64,000 nt of DNA, taken from the NCBI GenBank assembly GCA_947488755.1, contig CANLAD010000001.1, positions 2,675,501-2,739,500 of the forward strand, given 5' to 3'. The stretch is from an uncultured Erythrobacter sp. GTDB lineage: Bacteria; Pseudomonadota; Alphaproteobacteria; Sphingomonadales; Sphingomonadaceae. The position numbers and the translations under genes were made by a program. The notes under the pieces were generated by a model, which did not search any database, was not told where the DNA came from, and worked only from the letters and a program-made list of their open reading frames with translations. This document shows, piece by piece, positions 9,457-18,350 of the stretch. Every line of letters begins with the position of its first letter. The stretch's first letter is position 1.

Positions 9457-10200
9457 ATGGATTTCATCGCCGGTTTCAGCGCGGCCCAGGTCGCGGCGGC
9501 GCTGGTCGCCACTTTCGCTTCCGCCTTTGTGCGCGGGCTGACCGGGTTCGGCATGGCGATCCTGCTGGTGCCGATCCTCGCGCTGGCGCTGCTGCCGGTC
9601 GAGGCGGTGCTGATCACCAATTGCCTCGCGCTGTTTATCGGCCTGAGCGAAATCGCGCGGCTCGTGCGCGAGGCGGAGCGCTCGGCATGGGTGGTCGGCG
9701 CGCTGGTGGTGATTGCGACCCCGCCGGGCCTTTGGCTGCTGATGGTCACCGGCGCTGACCTTGCGCGACTCATCATCGCTCTGGTCGCGCTCTCGGCGTT
9801 CGGTGCTGTGCTGCTTCCACGCCGGAAAATCGCGCAACACGGGGGTGCGACGACGGCCGGTGTGGGTGTCGTGAGCGGATTGATGACCGGATTTGCCGGA
9901 ATGCCCGGACCGCCGGTCGTGCCCTATTATATCGGGCGAGAGCTGCCGCGCGCGATGGCGACGGCGTCCATGTTGCTGATCTTCACGATCGCGGGTGCGA
10001 CGGGGATCGCCGCGGGCGTGGTGCTCGGCGCGATGGAATGGCGGTTGCTGTGGCTGGCGCTGCCACTGTTTCCAGCGGTGCTGATCGGCAATTGGGCAGG
10101 CGCGCAGGCTTCGGGACGGATTGCCGACCGGACGTGGCGGATATGTGTCGGCTTCGTTCTGGGGGCTGCAGCGTTGGCCGCATTCGTCAAGCTTGCCTGA
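9457..10200 (+). CDS. TauE/SafE-family membrane permease
   Basis: A 247-residue polytopic protein with about seven or eight hydrophobic segments and the conserved TauE glycine/proline pattern in both halves: RGLTGFGMAILLVPILAL near residue 28 and GLMTGFAGMPGPPVVPYYIG near residue 140. Family members export or take up sulfite, sulfoacetate or other organosulfur anions, but many are of unknown specificity. It follows thrS by 12 bases and may be read through from it; no functional link is evident. Confidence 0.88.
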   Translation: MDFIAGFSAAQVAAALVATFASAFVRGLTGFGMAILLVPILALALLPVEAVLITNCLALFIGLSEIARLVREAERSAWVVGALVVIATPPGLWLLMVTGADLARLIIALVALSAFGAVLLPRRKIAQHGGATTAGVGVVSGLMTGFAGMPGPPVVPYYIGRELPRAMATASMLLIFTIAGATGIAAGVVLGAMEWRLLWLALPLFPAVLIGNWAGAQASGRIADRTWRICVGFVLGAAALAAFVKLA

Positions 10201-10209
10201 GCTGTGAAC

Positions 10210-10344
10210 TTAAAGCGGCAGCGCAGGTCCGGCGAGGATGAGCGCGGCGGCGCAACCCAGTACGATGACGCTGCGGGCGATGTCGGCCTGCCGAAGCTGG
10301 ATATCGACAAAAGCGGTGCGCGAAATGGCGATGGCTTTGCTCAT
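10210..10344 (-). CDS. Possible 44-residue single-pass membrane peptide
   Basis: A short frame encoding MSKAIAISRTAFVDIQLRQ, then ADIARSVIVLGCAAALILAG, then PALPL. It has a polar N-terminus and one hydrophobic segment long enough to span a membrane. Third codon positions are about 70-75% G/C, like neighbouring genes, which argues for coding. It starts 35 bases after the agmatine deiminase stop on the same strand and ends ten bases from the convergent permease stop. No clear Shine-Dalgarno is visible (GTGCAGC before ATG). I know no family; it could also be chance. Confidence 0.4.
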   Translation of the reverse strand: MSKAIAISRTAFVDIQLRQADIARSVIVLGCAAALILAGPALPL

Positions 10345-10379
10345 GCTGCACACGATGGCGGGCGAGTGCTAAGAAATCC

Positions 10380-11375
10380 TTAACGCAGTTCGCCGCTCGG
10401 CATTTGCTGGCTGGCGCAGTGGAACCCGCCGCCACCTGCTAGGACAGCGTCGGCGGGCAGGCCGATGGTCTTACGGCCAGGGAACAGCGCGGCGATTGCG
10501 GCGACACCCGCCTCGTCATGCGGCGAGCCGAAGGTGGGCACGACCACGAGATGCGTGGTGATCGCGAAATTGACGTAGCTGGCGGGCTCGACCTCGCCGT
10601 CGCGGGTGATGAGGCCGGGTGAGGGAATGGTCACGACCTCGACCCCGAACTCTTCCGCGCGGCGCTTGGCATCGGCGTAAATGCGCGCGTTGAGATCGTC
10701 GCTGCCGGTGGCCTCGGGCACCACGAGCCGCCCCGGTGCGACGAACCGGGCGAGGTTGTCGACATGCCCGTCAGTGTGGTCGTTCACCAACCCCTCGCCG
10801 AGCCAAAGGACACGGCTGAAGCCCAGCATTTGCTTGAGGTCTGCCTCGATCTCCCCGCGGGACAATCCGGGATTGCGGTTGGGATTGAGCAGACATTGCT
10901 CGGTCGTTACCGCCAGCCCCGTCCCATCGCCATCGACCGCGCCGCCTTCCAGGATCATCGCCGATGTCTCAAGCGGAAGCCCGGCATCGCGCGCCAGCTC
11001 TTCGCCGATACTGTCATCGCCCGGCATCCGGTACTTGCCGCCCCAGCCATTGAAGCTGAACCGCCGCGCAGCCAGTCCATCGCCTTCGCGAACCACGAGC
11101 GGCCCGGTGTCGCGCAGCCAGATGTCGCCATAGACGCGCTGTTGGAGTTCGACCTTCCCGTTCACCAATTCGCGGGCGCGTTTCTCGTTGGCCTCGTCGC
11201 GAACCAGCAGGCGAACCGGCTGGCCGCTATCGGCGACGGCATTGGCAAAAGCGGCGATCTGTTCCTGTGCTTTGGCGAGGCCATCGGGCCACTCTTCGGC
11301 CAGATGGGGGAAGCCGATCCACAGCCAGTCCTGCGGTGCCCATTCAGGCGGCATCAGCGCGCTCATGGCCGCCAT
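10380..11375 (-). CDS. aguA: Agmatine deiminase family protein
   Basis: A 331-residue guanidino-group-modifying enzyme that would hydrolyse agmatine to N-carbamoylputrescine and ammonia, a route to putrescine. Active-site blocks are visible: YGDIWLRDTGP, FNGWGGKY, the histidine motif NDHTDGHVDNLARF and the catalytic cysteine in GGGGFHCASQQ (Cys320). The family also contains peptidyl-arginine deiminase-like enzymes, so the substrate is not certain. The usual partner, N-carbamoylputrescine amidase, is not next to it. A second in-frame ATG three codons later (11366) is an equally good start. Confidence 0.85.
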   Translation of the reverse strand: MAAMSALMPPEWAPQDWLWIGFPHLAEEWPDGLAKAQEQIAAFANAVADSGQPVRLLVRDEANEKRARELVNGKVELQQRVYGDIWLRDTGPLVVREGDGLAARRFSFNGWGGKYRMPGDDSIGEELARDAGLPLETSAMILEGGAVDGDGTGLAVTTEQCLLNPNRNPGLSRGEIEADLKQMLGFSRVLWLGEGLVNDHTDGHVDNLARFVAPGRLVVPEATGSDDLNARIYADAKRRAEEFGVEVVTIPSPGLITRDGEVEPASYVNFAITTHLVVVPTFGSPHDEAGVAAIAALFPGRKTIGLPADAVLAGGGGFHCASQQMPSGELR

Positions 11376-11405
11376 CGATCCCGGTTAGGTCGCTCTAGGC
11401 CCCTT

Positions 11406-13133
11406 TCAGCACCCCTTAGCCGACGCCGCGCAGGAGGCCTCGCGAATGCTGCGAAACTCGTCGCCCTCGTTCCAGTTGGGCCAGCTTTCGCTCATCGCGA
11501 GACTGCGACCGATGCGGTAATAAAGCTGCAGATCCGCCATCACGCCGGACCAGTCCCAGCTCTCGTCATACTCGTCCTTCGGCCCGTGATAGCGGTTCTC
11601 GGTATACTCGCTCGCAACCGCGGCCCCGGCGGCGCGCCCGCCATCGACAAGGTCTTCTCCGCCGTCGATATAGAGCATCGGCACGCCCTGCTTGGCGAAG
11701 GCGAAGTGATCGGAGCGGTAGTAATAGCCCGCCTCCGGCTTGGGATTGGGCGTCGCGGTTCGCCCATCCTCGGCAAGGGCAGCGTTCATGTAGGCGTCGA
11801 GCTCAGACTTGCCCGGCCCGACCACCGTTACGTCGCGCGCAGGCCCGGCGACCTGGAAAGCATCCATGTTGATGCCCCCGACCGTCTGATCGAGCGGGAG
11901 GACCGGATTAGCGGCGTAGTAATAGGCGCCCAGAAGCCCCGATTCCTCAGCAGTTACGGCGAGGAAGACGAGGCTGCGCTCGGCTGCGCCCGCCCTGGCA
12001 TGCGCTTCGGCGAGAGCGATCAGAGCCGCGGTCCCGGTCGCATTGTCGACCGCGCCATTGCAGATGTTGTCGCCATCGGGCGCCGGCGGATTGCAGGTGC
12101 CAAGGTGATCCCAGTGCGCGGTATGGATGATGTATTCGTCCGGCTCTTCGCTGCCGGGAAGCACGCCGATCACATTTTGCGAGCTGAAGTTGCGGAACGT
12201 GTTGGAAAAGCTGGTGGAGGCGTTCAGGCCCAAGGGTACCGCGCTGAAATCGCGCGACTTTGCCGCTTCGCTCAAGGCGCCCAGATCCTGCCCCGCCGCC
12301 GCCATGATCGCGCGTGCTGTCTCCTTCTGCACCCAGCCATTAACCTTCGTCATCGGGGGCGCATCGGCCCCGCGCCGGGCGTAGGCCTGCGGGCCGCTCC
12401 ACGAGCTTTCGACGACATTCCAGCCATAGCTGGCGGGCGCGGTGTCGTGCACGATCAGCGCGCCTGCCGCCCCCTGCCGCGCGGCTTCTTCGTATTTGTA
12501 GGTCCAGCGCCCATAATACGTCATCGCCTTGCCGTTGAATGGTCCGTCCAGGCCATCCATCTGCCAGTCGGGGTCGTTGACCAGGATCACCACCGTCTTC
12601 CCGGTGACATCAACACCTTGGTAGTCGTTCCAGTCCCGCTCGGGCGCATTGATGCCATAGCCGACGAAGACCAATTCGCTGTTCTCCAGACTGACCGCGG
12701 CGTCCTCGCGATAGCTGACGCCGACCCAGTCACTACCATTTTCGAAGTTCAGGTTTGTGGCAGGGCCTGTGATCGAGAGCGGGACGAAATCGCTGCCGGT
12801 AATTTCCACCAGCGGCACTTCCTGCACCCACGAGCCATTGTTGCCCGGCTGCAAGCCCGCTTGCGCAAACCGCTGCGTCAACAGCGCAACCGTCAATTCC
12901 TCACCGCGCGTGCCGGGCATCCGTCCGCCGAACTCGTCGCTTGAAAGCGTGCGGGTGACGGTCTTCATCGTCTCCTCGGACAGCTCGCCCGCCGCAACTT
13001 CGGGGATGTCGAGTTCCATCGCCTCTCTCGCGCCCGCTGCGGCGACTGTGTCCCCTTGTGCCATCGTTGTGCACCCGCTGAGTGCCAGCGCCCCGGCGGT
13101 CAGGCTGGCGACAAATGCTGCGGGTTTCATCAT
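11406..13133 (-). CDS. M28-family zinc aminopeptidase, lipoprotein, with PA domain
   Basis: A 575-residue exported metallopeptidase. The N-terminus carries a lipoprotein signal with lipobox LSGC (Cys21), placing it in the envelope. A protease-associated domain is inserted around residues 140-270 (LVFVGYGINAPERDWNDYQG and GAAGALIVHDTAP). The M28 zinc ligands and catalytic residues are in HTAHWDHLG, DNATGTAALIALAEA, TAEESGLLGAYYYA, NMDAFQ and YRSDHFAFAKQGVPMLYIDG. The family removes N-terminal residues from peptides or dipeptides. It is divergent from glnE with 114 bases between. Confidence 0.92.
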   Translation of the reverse strand: MMKPAAFVASLTAGALALSGCTTMAQGDTVAAAGAREAMELDIPEVAAGELSEETMKTVTRTLSSDEFGGRMPGTRGEELTVALLTQRFAQAGLQPGNNGSWVQEVPLVEITGSDFVPLSITGPATNLNFENGSDWVGVSYREDAAVSLENSELVFVGYGINAPERDWNDYQGVDVTGKTVVILVNDPDWQMDGLDGPFNGKAMTYYGRWTYKYEEAARQGAAGALIVHDTAPASYGWNVVESSWSGPQAYARRGADAPPMTKVNGWVQKETARAIMAAAGQDLGALSEAAKSRDFSAVPLGLNASTSFSNTFRNFSSQNVIGVLPGSEEPDEYIIHTAHWDHLGTCNPPAPDGDNICNGAVDNATGTAALIALAEAHARAGAAERSLVFLAVTAEESGLLGAYYYAANPVLPLDQTVGGINMDAFQVAGPARDVTVVGPGKSELDAYMNAALAEDGRTATPNPKPEAGYYYRSDHFAFAKQGVPMLYIDGGEDLVDGGRAAGAAVASEYTENRYHGPKDEYDESWDWSGVMADLQLYYRIGRSLAMSESWPNWNEGDEFRSIREASCAASAKGC

Positions 13134-13247
13134 GGGCGAGATCCTCGTTCAATGGCGTGATTTCGCGCGTCTTTTGCAGAGCGCAAGCCGACAGGCAAGG
13201 GATCGCGGGTTGCAGGGGGCCAAGCACCACGCCAAGGCTCGCAGGCG

Positions 13248-15977
13248 ATGGAGACAGCCGAATCTGCGAATTGGGAGGACGCACTTGCGCGTGCGCGAGC
13301 TCACGCGCCGTTTCTCGCCCGCGCGCTCGATCGGCAGCCGGAACTGGCGGATTTGCTCGCGACCGGAGACGACGCAGCGGCGCTGGAATGGTGCAAGCTG
13401 CGCGGGCAGCACGGGGATGTCGGCGTCGCGCTGCGCCGCCATCGGCTCGCGCTCGCGACAACGCTGGCGATCGGCGATCTCGCCGGTGCATTCCCTTTGG
13501 CGCGGGTGGTCGGCGAACTGACTGCGTTCGCTGATTACGCGCTCGATACCGCGATCCGGGCGGTGATCGAAGCGCGCACCGGCGAGGCGCGAACCGATGG
13601 ATTTATCGGGCTGGCGCTTGGCAAACAGGGCGCGGGCGAACTCAACTATTCCTCCGATATCGACCCGATCCTGCTGTATGACCCGGACCACCTGCCGCGC
13701 CGTGAGCGCGATCATCCGGGTGAGGCAGCGCAGCGTTATGCCAGAGCGATCGTCAAGCTGCTGTCCGAAACCACGCTTGAAGGCTACGTCCTGCGCGTCG
13801 ATCTGCGGCTGCGTCCGGCGAGCGAGATCAGCCCGCTTGCTGTCCGTGTCGGTGCAGCGCTGGCGCACTATCAGGGCGAGGCGCTCGCCTGGGAACGGGC
13901 GGCGTTCGTTCGCGCGCGGGCGGCAGCCGGCGATGTCGCGGCGGGCGAGGCATTCCTGGAGGAGGTCGACCCGTTCATATGGCGCCGCACGCTCGATTTT
14001 GGGGCGGTTGAGTCGATCAGAGCGCTCACACAGCGCATTCGCGCGAAGTATGACGGGCCCGAACGCCCCGGTCCGGGCTACGACCTCAAGCGCGGTCGAG
14101 GCGGCATACGCGAGATCGAGTTTTTCGCGCAGACGCACCAGCTGATCCACGGCGGACGCGACGCTTCGCTGCGGGTGAGAGGTACGCGCGCTGCGCTCGA
14201 TGCGCTGGCGCGCGCGGGGCGAATTGATGTCGATACTGCGACCGTCATGGGTGACACCTATGATCGGCTGCGGGTGGTCGAACATCGCCTGCAAATGGTC
14301 GGAGATCATCAGACGCACAGTCTGCCGGAAGGTGAGGCGCTGGACAGTGTGGCGCACCTCGATGGCCTCCCGGACGGCTCGAAACTGGTTGACGAGCTGG
14401 AGGAGCTGACGGCGCGCACCGCCGCAATCTACGACGCATTGATCGACGAGCCGACTCACCGAACCAACCAACCGCCCGCGCCGAGTGAACGCGCAAGCCG
14501 CCTGGAACATCTCGGTTTCGCTGATGCTGAAGACGTTGCCCGGCGAGTGGAGGGCTGGCGCGACGGACACTATGCCGCGGTGCGCAGCACAGAGGCGCTC
14601 GAGGCGTTCGATCGCCTCTTGCCGCCCCTGCTGGAAGCGATCGGTGCGAGTGACGATCCCGAGCGCGCATTGACGCGGTGGGAGCGGGTGCTGGAAAGGG
14701 CCGGATCGGCAATCACCCTGTTTCGCCTATGCGCCGCGCACCCCGTCGTCCTGAGGCGATTGGTGGCAACGCTCACGCTCTCGCCGGCTTTGGCGGACGA
14801 ATTGGGGCGACGGCCGGAATCCCTAGATGCGCTGATCGATCTCGAACCCTCGCAGCCCCTGCCCGGTGCCGCCGACATCATCGCGCGGATGGAGGCCGAT
14901 GTGCATCGCGGCGATTACGAAGCGAAGCTCGACGCGATCCGCTGCGTGACCGGAGAGGAGCGGTTTGCGCTAGGCGTGCGGTTGATCGAGGGGACGCATC
15001 CGCCGCGTGAGATAGCGCGTGCGCTGTGTGCCGTCGCGGACGCTGCGATCAGCGTTGCGTTGCGTGCCGCGAGCGGAGAGTTCGCACGGGCGCACGGCGA
15101 AATTGCGCATAGCGAGCTGATCGTTGTGGGGCTTGGAAGGCTGGGGGGGAAGGCGCTGACCCATTTCTCCGACCTCGATATCGTCTATCTGTTCACGGGC
15201 GAGTTCGGCACTCAGTCCGATGGACAGCGACCGCTTGGCGCGACCCTCTATTACAACCGGCTTGCCGGGCGCGTGAGCGCGGCATTGTCGGTGCCGACTG
15301 CCCAAGGGGCTCTTTACGAGGTCGACACCCGGCTGCGGCCACAGGGTAATCAGGGGCCGCTTGCCGTCTCGCTCGATTCGTTCGCGAAGTATCAGGCCGA
15401 GCAGGCCTGGACCTGGGAGCATATGGCGCTGGCCCGTGCGCGGGTGATGGTCGGCTCCGACGCGGCCCGCAAGCAGATTGATACCGCGATCGAGCGCGTC
15501 CTGTGGGTGGAGCGCTCCACCAAGCCTCTGCGCGGCGAGGTTCTGGCGATGCGTGCGCGTATGGCCGAGCATAAGCGAGCGCGCGGGCCGCTCGATGTAA
15601 AGCTGCTTCGCGGGGGCCTTGTCGATATCGAGTTCCTCGTTCACTTCCTGCAATTGCGCGATGGTCCGCGATTGCTGCGCGAACGCCCCGCAGCGCTCGA
15701 TCCGGTGCTCGAAACGGCTATCGCCGCTCTGATCGAAGATGGCGCGCTGACCCTCTCTTTTGCGCGCGCCCACGATTTGCTGACCGATTGTCTGGTCGCC
15801 GGAAGACTGCTGACAAGCGACGGTGCCCATCCCCCACCCGCCGCTGCGCGAGCCCTTGCGAAGGTGTGTGACAGCGAACATTATGATGCCTTGAAAGACG
15901 ATATTGAGGCCGCACGGCGCAGCGTCGCGCGGTGCTGGAGCGAAACATTCGAACATAAGCTGGAGATCGATCAATGA
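13248..15977 (+). CDS. glnE: Bifunctional glutamine synthetase adenylyltransferase/deadenylase
   Basis: A 909-residue protein with two nucleotidyltransferase domains joined by regulatory helices. The N-terminal deadenylylase half carries LALGKQGAGELNYSSDIDPI and RGRGGIREIEFFAQ; the C-terminal adenylylase half carries VVGLGRLGGKALTHFSDLDI and LRGGLVDIEFLVHFLQL. It attaches or removes AMP on glutamine synthetase in response to PII and glutamine, tuning nitrogen assimilation. Length is close to the E. coli enzyme (946). The first signature is slightly unusual (GKQGAGELN where GKLGARELN is common). Its stop overlaps the bcp start as ATGA, so the two are co-translated. gltBD and glutamate dehydrogenase lie elsewhere in the window. 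Confidence 0.95.
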   Translation: METAESANWEDALARARAHAPFLARALDRQPELADLLATGDDAAALEWCKLRGQHGDVGVALRRHRLALATTLAIGDLAGAFPLARVVGELTAFADYALDTAIRAVIEARTGEARTDGFIGLALGKQGAGELNYSSDIDPILLYDPDHLPRRERDHPGEAAQRYARAIVKLLSETTLEGYVLRVDLRLRPASEISPLAVRVGAALAHYQGEALAWERAAFVRARAAAGDVAAGEAFLEEVDPFIWRRTLDFGAVESIRALTQRIRAKYDGPERPGPGYDLKRGRGGIREIEFFAQTHQLIHGGRDASLRVRGTRAALDALARAGRIDVDTATVMGDTYDRLRVVEHRLQMVGDHQTHSLPEGEALDSVAHLDGLPDGSKLVDELEELTARTAAIYDALIDEPTHRTNQPPAPSERASRLEHLGFADAEDVARRVEGWRDGHYAAVRSTEALEAFDRLLPPLLEAIGASDDPERALTRWERVLERAGSAITLFRLCAAHPVVLRRLVATLTLSPALADELGRRPESLDALIDLEPSQPLPGAADIIARMEADVHRGDYEAKLDAIRCVTGEERFALGVRLIEGTHPPREIARALCAVADAAISVALRAASGEFARAHGEIAHSELIVVGLGRLGGKALTHFSDLDIVYLFTGEFGTQSDGQRPLGATLYYNRLAGRVSAALSVPTAQGALYEVDTRLRPQGNQGPLAVSLDSFAKYQAEQAWTWEHMALARARVMVGSDAARKQIDTAIERVLWVERSTKPLRGEVLAMRARMAEHKRARGPLDVKLLRGGLVDIEFLVHFLQLRDGPRLLRERPAALDPVLETAIAALIEDGALTLSFARAHDLLTDCLVAGRLLTSDGAHPPPAAARALAKVCDSEHYDALKDDIEAARRSVARCWSETFEHKLEIDQ

Positions 15978-16447
15978 GTGACCTTCCCCAAGCAGGCGAC
16001 CCGATGCCCGATATCGCGCTCGAAACTCCGGATGGCGGCATCGTGAAAGCTTCCGATTTTAGCGGGCGCAAGCTGGTTGTATTCTTCTATCCCAAAGACA
16101 ACACGCCCGGCTGCACCACCGAGGCGAAGGACTTTTCCGCGCTGAAGGACGATTTCGAGGCCGCCGATACCGCGCTGCTCGGCGTCAGCAAGGACAGCGC
16201 GAAAAAGCACCAGAATTTCATAGCCAAACACGACCTCACCACTCCACTCGCGACCGATAGCCAGGAGGATGGCCTGTCCGACGCGCTGGGCATCTGGACC
16301 GAGAAGCAGATGTACGGGAAGACCTATATGGGCATGGTTCGCACGACGTATCTGGTCGACCGCGAAGGCCAGATCGCGCAAGTCTGGAACAAGGTGAAGG
16401 TCAAGGGGCACGCGCAGGAAGTGCTGGAAGCCACCAGGGCGCTCTGA
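15974..16447 (+). CDS. bcp: Thioredoxin-dependent thiol peroxidase, Bcp/PrxQ type, single-cysteine
   Basis: A 157-residue peroxiredoxin reducing hydroperoxides. The active-site loop FFYPKDNTPGCTTEAKDF holds the peroxidatic Cys47. The resolving cysteine that E. coli Bcp has five residues later is replaced by Lys52, and Cys47 is the only cysteine in the protein, so it must act as a 1-Cys enzyme resolved by an external thiol. The rest is standard (LLGVSKDSAKKHQNFIAKH, RTTYLVDREGQI). It overlaps glnE by four bases and is followed after three bases by the DUF455 gene. Confidence 0.93.
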   Translation: MSDLPQAGDPMPDIALETPDGGIVKASDFSGRKLVVFFYPKDNTPGCTTEAKDFSALKDDFEAADTALLGVSKDSAKKHQNFIAKHDLTTPLATDSQEDGLSDALGIWTEKQMYGKTYMGMVRTTYLVDREGQIAQVWNKVKVKGHAQEVLEATRAL

Positions 16448-16450
16448 TTC

Positions 16451-17245
16451 ATGACGCAAACGGTCGCCAGCGCGATCCGCGCCGCACTTTTGACTGCCGA
16501 TCCGCGCGCCAAATGCTTTGCGGCGCGCGATGTGGCGCGGCGCTGGCGGCGGGGGGATCTTGAGTTCCGCTTCGATGAGGCGATGCCGGACAGCCCGGCG
16601 CGGCCTTCTACGCCCGAATTGCTGTCGCCCGCTCGGATGCCCAAGCGCGGTAAGTTCGGATCGGAACGCGGGCGTATCGCTCTATGGCACTCCCTGGCGC
16701 ATATCGAATTCGTCGCAATTGATCTGGCGCTGGACATGGCGGGGCGCTTCGGCAGCGAGATGGGCGAGGCATTCGTGTCAGACTTTCTTGCGGTCGCCGC
16801 GGATGAGGCGATGCACTTCGCGCTGCTGGCCCGCAAGCTGGAGAGTCTGGGAAGTCATTATGGCGCGCTGCCCGCGCATGGCGGGTTGTGGCGGGCGGCA
16901 CATGATACGCGCCACGACGTGGCCGCGCGCCTCGCCGTGGTGCCGATGGTGCTCGAAGCGCGCGGACTCGACGTGACGCCTGCGACGCTTAGCCGGGTCG
17001 AGGCCGCGGGAGACGTTGGCGGTGGAAAAATACTCGCGCGGATACTTGACGACGAGATTCGTCATGTGGCTATCGGCACAAAGCATTTTCATCATTGCGC
17101 CGCAAAAGCCGGTAAGATTCCGGAAACCATGTGGAAATTGCTGGTTCGGGAGCATTTTGGAGGGGCGATAAAGCCGCCATTCAACGACTCGGCGCGTCTT
17201 GCTGCCGGTCTGTCCCGGGAATTCTACGCAGACATTGCGCATTAA
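16451..17245 (+). CDS. DUF455 ferritin-like di-iron protein
   Basis: A 264-residue all-helical protein of the DUF455 family. Carboxylate/histidine positions typical of a ferritin-like four-helix bundle are visible: HIEFVAIDLALD, DEAMHFALLARKLE, VLEARGLDVTP and DDEIRHVAIGTKHF. These suggest a di-iron or di-manganese site, but the biochemical role is not established. The gene begins three bases after bcp, in the glnE-bcp run, which weakly points to an oxidative-stress or metal-handling role. Confidence 0.85.
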   Translation: MTQTVASAIRAALLTADPRAKCFAARDVARRWRRGDLEFRFDEAMPDSPARPSTPELLSPARMPKRGKFGSERGRIALWHSLAHIEFVAIDLALDMAGRFGSEMGEAFVSDFLAVAADEAMHFALLARKLESLGSHYGALPAHGGLWRAAHDTRHDVAARLAVVPMVLEARGLDVTPATLSRVEAAGDVGGGKILARILDDEIRHVAIGTKHFHHCAAKAGKIPETMWKLLVREHFGGAIKPPFNDSARLAAGLSREFYADIAH

Positions 17246-17407
17246 CGGATCGTGCCGATAACCGCACCCTGCAACAGCGGGCACACTTATATTGCGCCCA
17301 TACGTGATCTTAATGCGCACATCCCTGTAAGGGTTCCGCCGATTTTGGTGAGGCGCGTCATGATCGGGATTTCAAGGCGCAGAAGCGCCAGACAGGACGG
17401 GTCGAAC

Positions 17408-18115
17408 ATGAAAACGCGCAATCAGCGTTTCCTCGCCAAGATTTCTGCAGCGCTTTGCTTTGCGTCGGGCCTCATCGCCGCCGGGCCTGCCATGGCCAAT
17501 GCCTCCGCCAACGCCGCAGCGGTCTCGCCCGATGTCAGCGACGCCGCGAGCGAAGCTCAGCAAAGCGACCTTGCCGCAGGCGATGTGCGTTTTCGCGAAC
17601 TTTTCGCCAGCTGGACTTCGCTCGACAGGTCTGGCCCCGGCGCACCGATCGAACAGCCGGCCGTATCGGTGCCGTCGCTCATGCCGCTCGCCGGCGCGCG
17701 GATGAGCAGCAGCTACGGCATGCGCAATCACCCGGTCCTTCGCAAGCGTAAGCGTCACAACGGCGTCGATCTCGCGGCACCGACCGGCACGCCGATCTAT
17801 GCGACGGCTGACGGTATCGTCGGACGCGCGGATCGCTTCTCGAGCTATGGCCTGTACGTCAGCATCGATCACGGTGCCGAGCTGGAAACCCGGTATGCGC
17901 ATATGTCGCGGCTCGCCGTTTCGGCAGGCGAGCGTGTGCGTAAGGGTGATGTCATCGGCTATGTCGGTTCGACCGGTCGCTCGACCGGCCCGCACCTGCA
18001 CTATGAAGTGCGGATCGATGGCGTGGCGGTCAATCCAATCCCCTACATGGTGGAAACCGAAACGCAGACCGCGATGCTCAAGACCCTTGAGGGCGAAGGC
18101 ATGGGCGGCATCTAA
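17408..18115 (+). CDS. M23 (LytM-type) peptidoglycan endopeptidase or amidase activator, exported
   Basis: A 235-residue protein with a signal peptide (cleavage-like AMA|NAS near residue 30) and a C-terminal LytM/M23 domain. Zinc ligands appear in RHNGVDLAAP (His117, Asp121) and GPHLHYEV (His196, His198), so the active site looks intact. SSSYGMRNHPVLRK marks the domain start. It would act in the periplasm on peptide cross-links or activate amidases. The ATG at 17408 was chosen because the signal peptide begins there; an ATG at 17360 would add an unlikely basic extension. No coiled coil precedes the domain, unlike EnvC. Confidence 0.88.
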   Translation: MKTRNQRFLAKISAALCFASGLIAAGPAMANASANAAAVSPDVSDAASEAQQSDLAAGDVRFRELFASWTSLDRSGPGAPIEQPAVSVPSLMPLAGARMSSSYGMRNHPVLRKRKRHNGVDLAAPTGTPIYATADGIVGRADRFSSYGLYVSIDHGAELETRYAHMSRLAVSAGERVRKGDVIGYVGSTGRSTGPHLHYEVRIDGVAVNPIPYMVETETQTAMLKTLEGEGMGGI

Positions 18116-18200
18116 GGCATCGCCTCGGCCCGCCACGAATCGCCGGGCCTCATCGCAAATCGCTTGGACGCGAGGCGGACACATTGGATGTCCGGATAGA

Positions 18201-18226
18201 GGCGACGGGATTTCCGTCGCCTTTTT
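18201..18226 (+). terminator. Rho-independent terminator after the M23 gene
   Basis: GGCGACGG (18201-18208), loop gattt and CCGTCGCC (18214-18221) form a perfect 8-bp stem followed by TTTTTC. It lies 86 bases after the peptidase stop and separates it from the acyl-CoA ligase transcription unit. Confidence 0.85.
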
Positions 18227-18350
18227 CGTGCGCGGCCCCGTTTCATTTGCGCTTGAGTGCAAGGATGCGCGCGTTAGGTTCTGGTCTGAGGAAAACGCGA
18301 AAGCGGGAGGCGCGAGGCGCCGAGAAAACCTGCACGCAAGGGAGAGACCT

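Noticed and set aside
10764-12944. 726-codon plus-strand open frame
   Set aside because: Antisense to agmatine deiminase and the M28 peptidase, both of which carry intact catalytic motifs; the translation has no recognisable protein features.
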